Shown: one piece after another, positions 1 to 8,673 of the stretch
Position numbering within the stretch: position 1 is the stretch's first letter
How the letters are laid out: each line of letters starts with the position of its first letter
From: Nilaparvata lugens
Lineage: Eukaryota; Arthropoda; Insecta; Hemiptera; Delphacidae
NCBI RefSeq assembly: GCF_014356525.2
Contig: NC_052505.1
Span: 26,970,549-27,034,548, forward strand
Reading direction: 5' to 3'
Length of the DNA: 64,000 nt
The notes under the pieces: model-generated
Database searches by the model: none
What the model saw: the letters and a program-made list of their open reading frames with translations, nothing else
What the model was told of the DNA's origin: nothing
Position numbers and translations under genes: made by a program

Positions 1-27
1 GGTTAATAGAATATATGATTAATATTA

Positions 28-128
28 GTGAAAAAATAATTCCATAGTACCCTTTTTTAGAAAAACTTTTCTTGTATAAAATACAATCACAACTAGTTTA
101 AAAAGGATACTATGGAATTATTTTTCAA
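28..128. repeat. Short foldback (inverted repeat) in the left duplicate
   Basis: Arms around 30-58 and 100-127 are inverted complements sharing an AATTCCATAGTA-type core, separated by roughly 40 bases. The same structure is in the right duplicate near 13959-14059. It looks like a small foldback element or MITE remnant. Confidence 0.6.
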
Positions 129-257
129 CTAACAAATCAAGTAGCCCTGATGAGAAATACTCTATTAGAAAATATGATTATATCTTTAACAAGAATGAAC
201 AGTTGATATTAACTTACGGTACATCAAATATACTGATACCTATCTATCTTCCACTTC

Positions 258-358
258 TATAGTGGCATGGTTCTATAGAAGACAGTGGCAAGACAGAGAA
301 TCGGCAACGCTGTTCTCCAATCTTTCTTCACTGCCATTATAACGTGGACCTCACTATA
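258..358. mobile_element. Deletion derivative of the TATAGTG MITE family
   Basis: Bounded by TATAGTG and CACTATA. The right half (CACTGCCATTATAACGTGG then ACCTCACTATA) matches the ends of the ~218-bp elements at 24489-24707 and 37461-37678. At 101 bp it lacks most of the interior. The right duplicate carries the same element at about 14189-14289. Confidence 0.65.
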
Positions 359-949
359 GTATCTGTATATTCAGTATCAATTTAATATGATAAGCTTTTC
401 TTCGTTCTAATTCAATAATATTGACGTCAGTTTCAAAGACCGAGGAACTCTGACCGCTCTCTGTGTGGACACACCTTAAATAGTTGAAATTAAAACTAGT
501 TAACAAATAAAATCAACAACTTAAACAATCAACTAAAGAACTATGAAGTACAATATAAAATATACATTAAAATGTTAAATATAAAATCTTTTTCGCCCCA
601 CTTGGAAGTAATGAGCTGGTTTTCGTGCGTCATAATTATGAAGGGCCGAAAGTGATTGTTTTCTGACCAGGCCGGTAAAAACGGCCCTAGGGCTGTACGA
701 TAACCTTGAAGTCAGCTGATTCTGATTTGATGTGAACGGCTTTACGAAATAGTTTATGCTTCTAGAATTGAATAAAGTATTCTGCAATAATATACTATCA
801 TTTCATTTGGATAAATAAAATGGAGATAAGATTTATATTATAAACTATTTGAATTTGATTTTCAGAATAGGATAGAACTTCTAACCTAAACTTCCAAAGT
901 CGACGACAACAAGCATTGTAGATGTTGACATTCAGATTGGTCAATTTCA

Positions 950-990
950 AGTGGATGGAGTTTGCTTATCATTGATGGATTGCTCATCAG
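950..990 (+). pseudogene. 41-bp inverted scrap of the polymerase gene
   Basis: These bases match the complement of 10917-10957 inside the polymerase N-terminal half with about one mismatch, but in the opposite orientation to both polymerase copies. The junction with the left duplicate shares AGTG (950-953) with both parents. Homology ends near 990, just before the minisatellite. Confidence 0.7.
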
Positions 991-1019
991 AAGTAGACCT
1001 CATTCCATAACATCAGTCA

Positions 1020-1433
1020 TCTAACCACAACCAGTCATCCAACCGCCACCAGTCGCCCCACCATTGCCACCAGTCATCCCACTATCGCCACCAGTCATCC
1101 CACTATCGCCGCCAGTCGTCCCACTATCACCACCAGTCACCCCACTATTGCCGCCAGTTGCCCCACTATCGCGCCAGTCGCCCCACTATTGCCGCCAGTC
1201 GTCCCACTATCGCCACCAGTCGCCCCACTATCGCCACCAGTCATCCCACTATCGCCACCAGTCGCCCCACCATCGCCACCAGTTGCCCCACTATCGCCGC
1301 CAGTCGCCCCACTATCGCCAAGAGTCGCCCCACTATCGCCGCCAGTAGTCCCACTATCGCCGCCAGTCGCCCCACTATCATCACCAGTCGCCCCACTATC
1401 GCCACCAGTCACCCCACTATCACCGCCAGTTAT
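1020..1433. repeat. 21-bp minisatellite, about 20 units
   Basis: The unit is of the CCAGTCGCCCCACTATCGCC type with third-position variation. Because 21 is a multiple of 3 it stays open on both strands. On the minus strand it reads as Gly-Gly-Asp-Ser-Gly-Ala-Thr repeats that continue in frame from the polymerase fragment at 1434-1910. The long reading frames at 1064-1460 on the plus strand come from this array and are not taken as genes. Confidence 0.9.
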
Positions 1434-2330
1434 ATAGCCACAACACCTACAGGCATATAGCTTTGATCGTAGGCCTACATACTCAAGTGGCGCTCGGCCA
1501 GCATATTCATCTTTGAACTTTCCAAGCACCATTTTGTTTGCATCCGAGTAGCATGGGTGGTCTGCAGGGTACTCTGAAGTGTCAAAGATTTCTTTAAGCT
1601 GCTGGTTGTTGATGTCATTGTATAGGTTCTCAGTTTTCACGATGTAGAATAAGCTGTCAGTATCCTGATAAAGCAGTTGCAGGTTCTCTTTGTACGTAGG
1701 TTTCATCACATTGTAGTGGAACTGGTACATAAGGGTCTTGCTGATGTCAAGCACTGATAACCCTATATAGATTGGCTTATTGAGCTCCACTTTCTCTCTA
1801 TGCATTGTAACAGCACAGATATTCTCGCCAAATATGATATGATCTTTGTACACTGGTCGAGCAATCAGTTTCTTCAAACGCTTCTCATCATTCACTAGCT
1901 CCATGCTCATTCTTTTTCACACATTCTCCATTGTTTTAACAAACATGGCATTGTTCATGAGTTTGAAGAAATTTGTCTCAAACTTGTTCTTTGACTGTTG
2001 TCGAAGTCTGGTGTTTAGCATGATGTAGGGTGCTAGGAAGTCCTTCTGCTCAAACCTTACACCTTGATGATCTTTAGTGATTTTCAATCCATGTTGTACT
2101 GCCTGTTTTAGGGTGCAGTAATGATATACATATTGTTCACGGTTGCTTAGAGCTGAAATGAGTCGTACATGATTAGATTCAAGAGTTTTCTTGTTCTCTG
2201 GAAGAAATGGGAAATCATTGTGCTCATCATGCAATTCGGTACTCAATGTCCACCTCTAGAATGTATCCAATCTCCATATCATCCCCTAAACCTGTAATAC
2301 CCATTGTTACTGCTTCCAATTCAGTCAGAT
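1434..2330 (-). pseudogene. Polinton-type DNA polymerase B fragment (copy 1)
   Basis: A minus-strand fragment covering the palm of a protein-primed family-B DNA polymerase, homologous to the copy at 7.4-11.4 kb. Motif B (KNKFETNFFKLMNNA) falls near 1960-2010 and motif C (YQDTDSLFY) near 1650-1680. Visible lesions are a stop between ENV and KRM near 1911-1916, and a 4-bp deletion relative to the other copy near 2227. The exonuclease domain is absent. At its C-terminal side the frame runs straight into the 21-bp minisatellite instead of the normal thumb and acidic tail. Non-functional as a polymerase. Confidence 0.85.
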
Positions 2331-2984
2331 GTCAACTCAGTCAAATGTCATTGATACCAGATGGTGATAAAGAATCACCAGTAGTTTGCTGTATGATAAG
2401 GGAAAGTATTATTGTAATAATGTTCGAGAAAGTAAAATACTATTGAATGTATAACCATTGTAATATGATAATAAAGAAATAAACCCTCATTGGCTGATCC
2501 ACTGTCTAAAACTACTCTCATGTAATGATGTAAACATGTATGAAATAAACCTCTTTTTTTTGTGTTAACCATTGATTGAGAGTTTCATTAATTCAGATAG
2601 GTAAAAAAATCACCTTACTTTACTTTAAGCATTGTAATTTCAACGACCCCCACTCCACCTCCCTCTGTCACATGACCAATGGCCACCAGCATTAAGGACT
2701 CTAGCTCAAGATGGTCATGCACGACCTGTCACTCTACATGCTCATGGAGACCTATCACTCTAGATCAATTATGTACATGGTAGACCTACTGGATCAAGTT
2801 GTCCATGGAGACTCTAGATCGACATGGTCATGCTGCTCTAGAGATCAAAATGGTATTGGAGATAGATATTTTCAATGACTCCCACTCTATGCTCAGACAT
2901 GACATATTTTCAATGACCCTCACTCCTCCTGTCACATGTCTGTATAGCATAATTGGGTCGTCCACTCAGTGGTCAGTCAGTCAG
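2331..2984. other. No gene seen; weakly repetitive spacer
   Basis: From about 2690 to 2880 there are degenerate repeats built on CTCTAGATC, CATGGTCATG and GAGACC words. The rest is AT-rich DNA in which I see no coding signal. Confidence 0.5.
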
Positions 2985-3184
2985 TTCAATTACTGATCAG
3001 TCACTGATCAGTCTGATCAGTAACTGATCAGTCACTGTTCAGTCACTGATCAATAACTGAACAGTCACTGATCAGTCTGATCAGTCACTGTTCAGTCACT
3101 GATCAGTCACTGTTCAGTCACTGATCAGTCACTGTTCAGTCACTGATCAGTAACTGATCAGTCACTGATCAGTCACTGTTCACT
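2985..3184. repeat. 11-bp satellite (GATCAGTCACT / GTTCAGTCACT)
   Basis: About 18 tandem units of an 11-bp motif alternate between GATCAGTCACT and GTTCAGTCACT, with occasional TAACT variants. This suggests a higher-order 22-bp period in part of the array. Confidence 0.9.
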
Positions 3185-3222
3185 TACAGCAAGCTGCAAT
3201 GAGCTTAGACATAGTGGTTAAA

Positions 3223-3383
3223 GTATACATAGTACAGGAGTTAGAAGAAGGCTAGAATTGCTCATTATTGCAATCAAACAGGTATATTGTAGGAACAATA
3301 GTTAAGAGTACAAGGCACATCCTGCACTATCAACTCCTATAGTAAATTTCTATTGGAAACATTTATGGATAGTCATATAGTGC
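3223..3383 (+). repeat. Inverted repeat arm, partner at 6028-6195
   Basis: About 160 bases are the reverse complement of 6028-6195 with only a handful of differences, and 2.6 kb lies between the arms. The right-hand arm sits about 170 bp from the integrase-core fragment, as a Polinton terminal inverted repeat would. Target-site duplications could not be confirmed, so terminal status is inference. Confidence 0.75.
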
Positions 3384-3587
3384 AGGGTGTGAGATGCATC
3401 TTGAGACTAGTGCTTGGTTTAAGCTCTTTCTTATATATACTAAATCAACAGGTGGTGAAATAAAAACAAATGTTGGATAATAATAATCATATAATTGGAT
3501 ATGAAACATGGAATATAGAAATACAGAATAAAATATATAGTGCGAATATAGAATGATATAGACATACAGAATAATTGGATATAAAAC

Positions 3588-3771
3588 ATGGAATATAGAA
3601 TAAAATACAGTGCAAATAAAGTCCCAGTGGGGATGGCTGGCGGTGGAGATGCTGCCGGTGGTTGGATGGCTGGCGGTGGAGTTGCTGCTGGTGGGGATGC
3701 TGGTGGTGGAGAAGCGACCGGTGCATCCAGTCGCCTCAACCACTCCTCCAAACCAATACTATTAATCTCAG
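3588..3771 (-). other. Pro/Ala-rich exon-like segment
   Basis: On the minus strand a pyrimidine-rich acceptor (TTTACACCTAG) is followed at 3771 by a frame reading AEINSIGLEEWLRRLDA, then Pro/Ala/Ser-rich repeats encoded by a short degenerate GCTGGCGGTGGAG-type repeat (about 3627-3715). The frame runs on into AT-rich DNA with no clear donor. The plus strand is also open (Gly-rich). Product unrecognised; it may be a remnant exon or only low-complexity DNA. Confidence 0.25.
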
Positions 3772-3884
3772 CTAGGTGTAAAGAAAGAAAAATACTATGG
3801 ATTAAACAGTAATAGAATACATTCCAATTTTACATTTCAAAGTATGCAAAAATGAATTGAACCTTGTAAAGTTGGTAAGACAAA

Positions 3885-3971
3885 TTAATATTCAGTACTA
3901 GCATATGGTTTCAAAATGGTGGGGTGGGCTTGAATATATAGACCGGAACCGCATTCCTCCTTGTAAGGTCT
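3885..3971 (-). CDS. Candidate terminal exon of an unrecognised gene
   Basis: After the acceptor TTTCACTTCAG the phase-0 frame reads 28 codons to a TAA at 3885-3887. It includes RPYKEECGSGLYIQAHP and TILKPYASTEY, a composition unlike random AT-rich DNA. It joins in phase 0 to the candidate exon at 4851-4955. I do not recognise the protein, and exons further upstream were not found. It could be a relic rather than an expressed gene. Confidence 0.33.
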   Translation of the reverse strand, partial: RPYKEECGSGLYIQAHPTILKPYASTEY

Positions 3972-4333
3972 CTGAAGTGAAATTTTGAAACATGTTAATC
4001 ATCCACCAAGAGGAGAATTGGTGCGTAATGATAACGTTCAAGGTTGTCTCACAGTAAGCTTGTATATCCTTATCTATAAAAGTTGCTACATTGTGCTGTG
4101 AGATGAGTGAAAACTGTGACAAGAAATGACAAACTTTGATATGCCAATTTTCAATGAACTTTCATTGGAGATATATCCTATTAAAGCATTACCATAATGT
4201 TTTTCAGTTTGATTGGTTCTATGTTAAGAATGTAAGATTTGGTGAGAATGATTTAATTTATATAAATATATATTCAGAAGACAACTTTGAATTCATTATT
4301 ATTCTTCTAAAAGAATATTCAACTGTGCTGAAT

Positions 4334-4377
4334 ACACACACACACACACACACACCACACACAACACACACACACAC

Positions 4378-4413
<36 letters not shown>

Positions 4414-4435
4414 ACACACACACACACACACAACA
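4334..4435. repeat. (CA)n microsatellite
   Basis: About 100 bases of CA dinucleotides with a few CCA and ACA interruptions. The His-Thr reading frame across it is an artefact of the repeat. Confidence 0.95.
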
Positions 4436-4850
4436 TAAAGAGTTTTAAAAGGAAAAGATGGATTTGAATGTTACTGCTGGATATGTATTGAAAGAATGGT
4501 AAAATCTCATCCTAGTTGTCAAGTACATCTAGAATTTATGATGGTAAGAAGTTTGTTTCACTTAAATCTGTCACTAGATTGCCTCTCTCTCTCTCACACA
4601 TATCTCTCTCTCTGCTATAAATCAACATCAAATAGGCATTGACTAAATGTAATTGAGCATGACTGAATGTAATTAGGTATGACTTTATTAACTAGAGCAT
4701 GACTAGAGAGAGAGAGAGAGTATGAAATCCATACTTCTCATCTACTAATAATGAAGTATGTATAAATAAATATGAATATTTATACATAAATATTGAATAG
4801 TTATAATGAAGTGAATATAGATAGAGGAAAAGTTCTCATAGAGTACATAC

Positions 4851-4955
4851 CGCTTCATCATCAATGTTAACCAATTCAGGAGTTCTTCCAACTCTAAGTA
4901 TAGTGACATCACTACTGAGTGTGTGAGAGCTTCTAACACATTGAAGAAGATTTAT
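4851..4955 (-). CDS. Candidate internal exon of an unrecognised gene
   Basis: A 35-codon phase-0 open stretch lies between an AG at 4957-4956, preceded by a T-rich tract, and a good donor GTATGT at 4850. The peptide includes LLQCVRSSHTLSSDVTILR and VGRTPELVNIDDEA. It splices in phase with 3885-3971 across an 879-bp intron containing a CA microsatellite. Product unknown. The evidence is composition, splice sites and phase only. Confidence 0.33.
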
Positions 4956-6027
4956 CTCCCCAACATGCAAAAAAAAAACGGGATTGTGTAGGATATTTCC
5001 TTATGGATAAGCCGACTTTATCGTTAGGAGACGATATGTATATTTCCAATGAGAAAAGTATATAAATAATAAGTTTGCGAGTAAAGCTGTTTATGGTTTC
5101 CTGTTCTAAAAATTGCTCCACTTCTTGACCGCATATCCTCTCCATTCAATGATTAGGAAAAACATCCTATTATCTCATTCACACAAAACAATGTTTCCTC
5201 TATTCCTTCCACTCTAATAAAAATAAAAGCAGGATATATGCAGTGTGAATCATTTCCCGCGAACTCTATTCTTAGTCCAGGTGTGAATTTGTTCTATTAT
5301 GAAGTGTTTATTCCTTCCACTCTTATCAATATTGAAACAGGGTATGCGGTGCAAATTATCTAGTTCTATAAAAACTTATTACTTTACTTCGCTAAAAGCA
5401 ATCTACTGCTGATAGTCTCACATTCCATGTATCAAATTCCAAAGTTGCATGAAGTTGTAGGAAAGATTACCGGCAACCTTGGCTGCATTACTGTTACAAC
5501 TCACGCATTGAATGCGGAAAGCTTAATTGAGAGATCCATACATAGTAAAACATTATTGGAAATGCCAATTTTGTATAAAATTAGAGCTCTATATGATTTC
5601 ATTATAATAACTACCAATTGCATTAATTTGATGCTGGGGTGATAGAATGAGAAAAGTAGAAATTCAAGTTGTAATATAACTTGAAAGATATTGACTAAAG
5701 TGGAATTGTCTGTCATATCAGCTCCATTCATGAATGAAAATTGTCGACCTTATACTGAAATGAAATTGAATAATCCAATATTAACTTAATATACTCACTG
5801 TTCTCTGTACGGCTTCTGAAATTATTAAAATGGAATAGAAGTTACCAAGTACCTTTTTTTTGTATTCTCCCATTCATCGATTCTGATAGAAATTCCCAAA
5901 TCATGAACCTGAAATTCAGATTCATCCCAGTTCTGAATTGAAACAAAACCATTTATTCTAATAAATTTATAAATTTCGATTCATAACATCATATAATATC
6001 ATAACTCACTAATACTTTACTTTGTTA
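4956..6027. other. AT-rich spacer, no supported gene
   Basis: Short open frames occur (5427-5642 plus, 4933-5145 minus) but have no recognisable domain or paired splice signals. No tandem repeat is obvious. Confidence 0.4.
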
Positions 6028-6195
6028 GCACTATATGACTATCCATAAATGTTTCCAATAGAAATTTACTATAGGAGTTGATAGTGCAGGATGTGCCTTG
6101 TACTCTTAACTATTGTTCCTACAATATACCTGTTTGATTACAATAATGACAAATTCTACCCTTCTTATAACTCCTATGTATACTACTATGTATAC
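6028..6195 (-). repeat. Inverted repeat arm, partner at 3223-3383
   Basis: Reverse complement of 3223-3383. It is followed within 170 bp by the integrase-core fragment and then by the Cys-rich ORF and polymerase, so it may be one end of the Polinton-like element whose body extends to about 11.4 kb. Confidence 0.75.
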
Positions 6196-6364
6196 TGTAG
6201 GAACAATAGTTGATATATTTTACAGTTTGAAAACCTGGAAGCATTGTATGTGTCAAACTATTGGATAGAGGAAGAAGTTGAGAACCCCAACATAGATTTG
6301 AATTATGAAATTAGAATCAAGCTAGATGTTCTAGAGCATAACCCCAGTAGGAATAAGGAAAGAG

Positions 6365-6619
6365 TTATTTTCTGTATCTGATTGCCTTGACCACATCATC
6401 AGCTGACTTGCTTTTAATTGGTATAGCAAAGGCGAACTTACTAAGACAATTGATAATAGTAATTATGTATCTATAACCTTTGTTCTGTTGAGCATATGGT
6501 ATCATCTCAACAAGGTCAGCTTGATAGAGGTCATAAAGACCTTTGACTGTAACCTTTCTTGTTGAGAAGTTCCAACAAGCTTGCTTGTGCAGCTCTTGTG
6601 CTAATACTGTCTTATCCAT
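6365..6619 (-). pseudogene. Polinton-type integrase core fragment
   Basis: An 84-codon frame matching the retroviral-type (rve/DDE) integrase core found in Polinton/Maverick elements. It starts in the linker before the core (LHKQACWNFSTRKV) and reaches the first catalytic Asp in LYQADLVEM. It continues through GYRYIITIINCLSKFAFAI and stops soon after KSKSADDVVKA, before the second Asp and the Glu. The family's normal core is about twice this length, so this is a truncated, inactive remnant. It shares strand and neighbourhood with the polymerase, which fits a common parent element. Confidence 0.82.
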
Positions 6620-6920
6620 ACTGGATATATGAACTTGCTAATTAGCATTTATATAGGCATCAGGCTGTTGAGCTCAACCATCATGAACTTCCTACATGGT
6701 ATGATAAAGACAAGTTTATCATAGAAGGATCCTTCCTATTGTATTTACTATACCTTAAATGTCTAAGAGTGCTTACTCTAGAAGTTGAAGGGTGTATGGA
6801 ATAAGATGTACAACATATTTCTCTTGAAATAACACACTCTCTTTTATTGATACATAGCATAATATATAAACTGAGCATTCATATGAATAATAAGATTATT
6901 TACATTACAATTCAATAGAT

Positions 6921-7436
6921 TCAGTCCAATATATCGAGAACTATCCAGTGATATAATTCACCCAATCTATCACTTATTTCGCAGAATCCTCTGCTGAATG
7001 AGAATTTCAAGATGGCTGCTCCCTCGCATAGGTCGGTATAGCTTGACACTTCGGCATCATGGAAGATGGATGTTAGTGTCTCTAGAAAGTTTTGAGCTGT
7101 TCCAAACGGTTCTGGTAGGTCCTTATCTCCAAACTTCAGAAATGGTTGTACAATCCATTGGTTGCTGGTTACTAGTAGACAGTCTCTGCACTCACACATA
7201 TCTGCTTGCTCCACTACAGGCTGATGTTGGCATTGGTAGTGGTAACAGCAGGAGGAAGCTGGAGTAGTAGCTGGAGTTCTAGTTGTAGCTGATGCTAGTT
7301 CTTTACAGCACGGTGCACAGACCTCAACTGTTGATGACCACTTCCAAAAAGTCTTGCGATGTGAATGTAGGGCGAAGACATGTGCGCAGTGGATTTGTTG
7401 ACACTTCCTGGCATGAGGTATGACGTCACTTTTCAA
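6921..7436 (-). CDS. Unrecognised Cys/His-rich ORF, element-associated
   Basis: A 171-codon minus-strand frame that I cannot assign. The N-terminal half (about residues 11-85) is rich in Cys and His, including HARKCQQIHCAHVF, VCAPCCKE, SSCCYHYQCQH and MCECRDC. This is suggestive of a metal-binding region, but no standard spacing is recognised. The C-terminal half is ordinary globular sequence (PFGTAQNFLETLTSIFHDAEV). It overlaps by 11 bp, in another frame, the end of the polymerase acidic tail. It could be a separate accessory gene of the element or a frameshifted extension of the polymerase ORF. Confidence 0.45.
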   Translation of the reverse strand: MKSDVIPHARKCQQIHCAHVFALHSHRKTFWKWSSTVEVCAPCCKELASATTRTPATTPASSCCYHYQCQHQPVVEQADMCECRDCLLVTSNQWIVQPFLKFGDKDLPEPFGTAQNFLETLTSIFHDAEVSSYTDLCEGAAILKFSFSRGFCEISDRLGELYHWIVLDILD

Positions 7437-8673
7437 GCAATTTTCTCAGAATGCTGTACTGGGATTCATCACCATCTATTTTATAGTCATCATTTGATAA
7501 GGCACGTGACCGTTTAGCAGGAATAGTACTGCTTCCTGACTCATTGACTTTATCAATGAGCTCATCATGTGATGAGGAATGTAGCCGTTTAGCTGTTATA
7601 GTACTGCTAGCTGCCTGAACCTTGGGAATTTCTTGAGAGTCAATCATCTCTTCCTCCTCATCCTCCTCCTCCTCCTCCTCCTCCTCCTCATCCTCCTCAT
7701 CAATGTGTGCTAGAGTGGGGATCTTGTAATGTCCATGTGCAAGAGTTGTAATTCCATCATCTAGAATATACCTCTTCTCATCAGCTTAGCTCAGTGCCTT
7801 CTTTCTCATGACTTGGGTCATGATCTGATGTTTCCTAGTGCCAAACATCACTTGTTCTCTATAGATATCCTCATCACCATATAGACAATCTTGATAGTCT
7901 TGGAAACCTATGTAACATTCAGCATCTGGATGCATTTTTGAGAGTTCTCGCCCAAGTATTGGTCTCCACACTCCTTTAGCTTTCTTTATCAATCCACTTG
8001 TCAGCTGATTTGGATCACTATTGTAACACCTACAGGCATATAGCTTTGATCGCAGGCCTACATACTCAATTGGCGCTCGGCCAGCATATTCGTCTTTGAA
8101 CTTTCCAAGCACCATTTTGTTTGCATCCGAGTAGCATGGGTGGTCTGTAGGGTACTCTGAGGTGTCAAAGGTATCTCTAAGCTGCTGGTTGTTGATGATG
8201 TCATTGTACATGTCCTCTGTCTTGACAAGGTAGAATAAGCTATCAGTATCTTGATATAAGAGTTGAAGACGGTCCTTGTAGATGGGCTTCATGATGTTAT
8301 AATGGAATTCATACATGAGGGTTTTGCTGATGTCAAGCACTGTCAAACCAATGTAGATAGGTTTGTTCAGCTCCACTTTCTCTTTATGCATTGTAACAGC
8401 ACAGATATTCTCGCCAAAGATGATGCGGTCCTTGTACACTGGTCGAGCAATCAGTTTCTTCAATCGCTTCTCATCATTCACTAGCTCCATACTCATCCTT
8501 TTTCGCACATTCTCCATCGTCTTACCAAACACAGCATTGTTCATGAGTTTGAAAAAGTTCTTTTCAAACTTATTCTTCGACTGTTGTCGAAGTCTGGTGT
8601 TTAGCATGATGTAGGGTGCTAGGAAGTCCTCCTGCTCAAACCGCACACCTCGATGAACTTTAGTGATTTTCAA
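7426..8673 (-). pseudogene. Polymerase copy 2, C-terminal part (motifs B, C, tail)
   Basis: Continues the polymerase of 8670-11366 in a different frame. Motif B (KNKFEKNFFKLMNNA) lies near 8530-8590 and motif C (YQDTDSLFY) near 8240-8260. The conserved C-terminal block (KGVWRPIL, RKHQIMTQV, KKALS) follows. A TAA at 7786-7788 interrupts the frame, but the same frame stays open for another ~120 codons, reading ADEKRYILDDG, then a poly-Glu tract encoded by a (TCC)n run at 7652-7703, and ending at 7426. The stop therefore looks like a single nonsense mutation. Confidence 0.85.

Larger units (their letters stand above)
1..953 (+). repeat. Left copy of a ~950-bp direct duplication
   Basis: This segment is nearly identical to 13932-14911, offset by about 13.93 kb. 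The differences are a few substitutions plus two small insertions in the right copy: one near 14305 and extra GACCGCCT units near 14397. The left copy begins at the window edge, so its true left end is unknown. Its right end is abrupt: homology stops after CAAGTG at about 953, where polymerase-derived DNA begins. No protein function is visible, and a 70-codon minus-strand reading frame at 575-787 is conserved only because the DNA is duplicated. Confidence 0.9.

Noticed and set aside
575..787. 70-codon minus frame, identical to 14532-14744
   Set aside because: Conserved only because the whole segment is duplicated; no domain, and it overlaps noncoding-looking DNA.
1064..1460. Plus-strand Pro/Ser/Thr-rich frames
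   Set aside because: Produced by the 21-bp minisatellite, which is open in most frames.
2985..3184. CRISPR-like short repeats
   Set aside because: The units are contiguous 11-bp satellite without unique spacers.
5427..5642. 71-codon plus frame (MYQIPKLHEVVGK...)
   Set aside because: Composition is plausible but there is no recognisable family, no partner exon and no promoter evidence.
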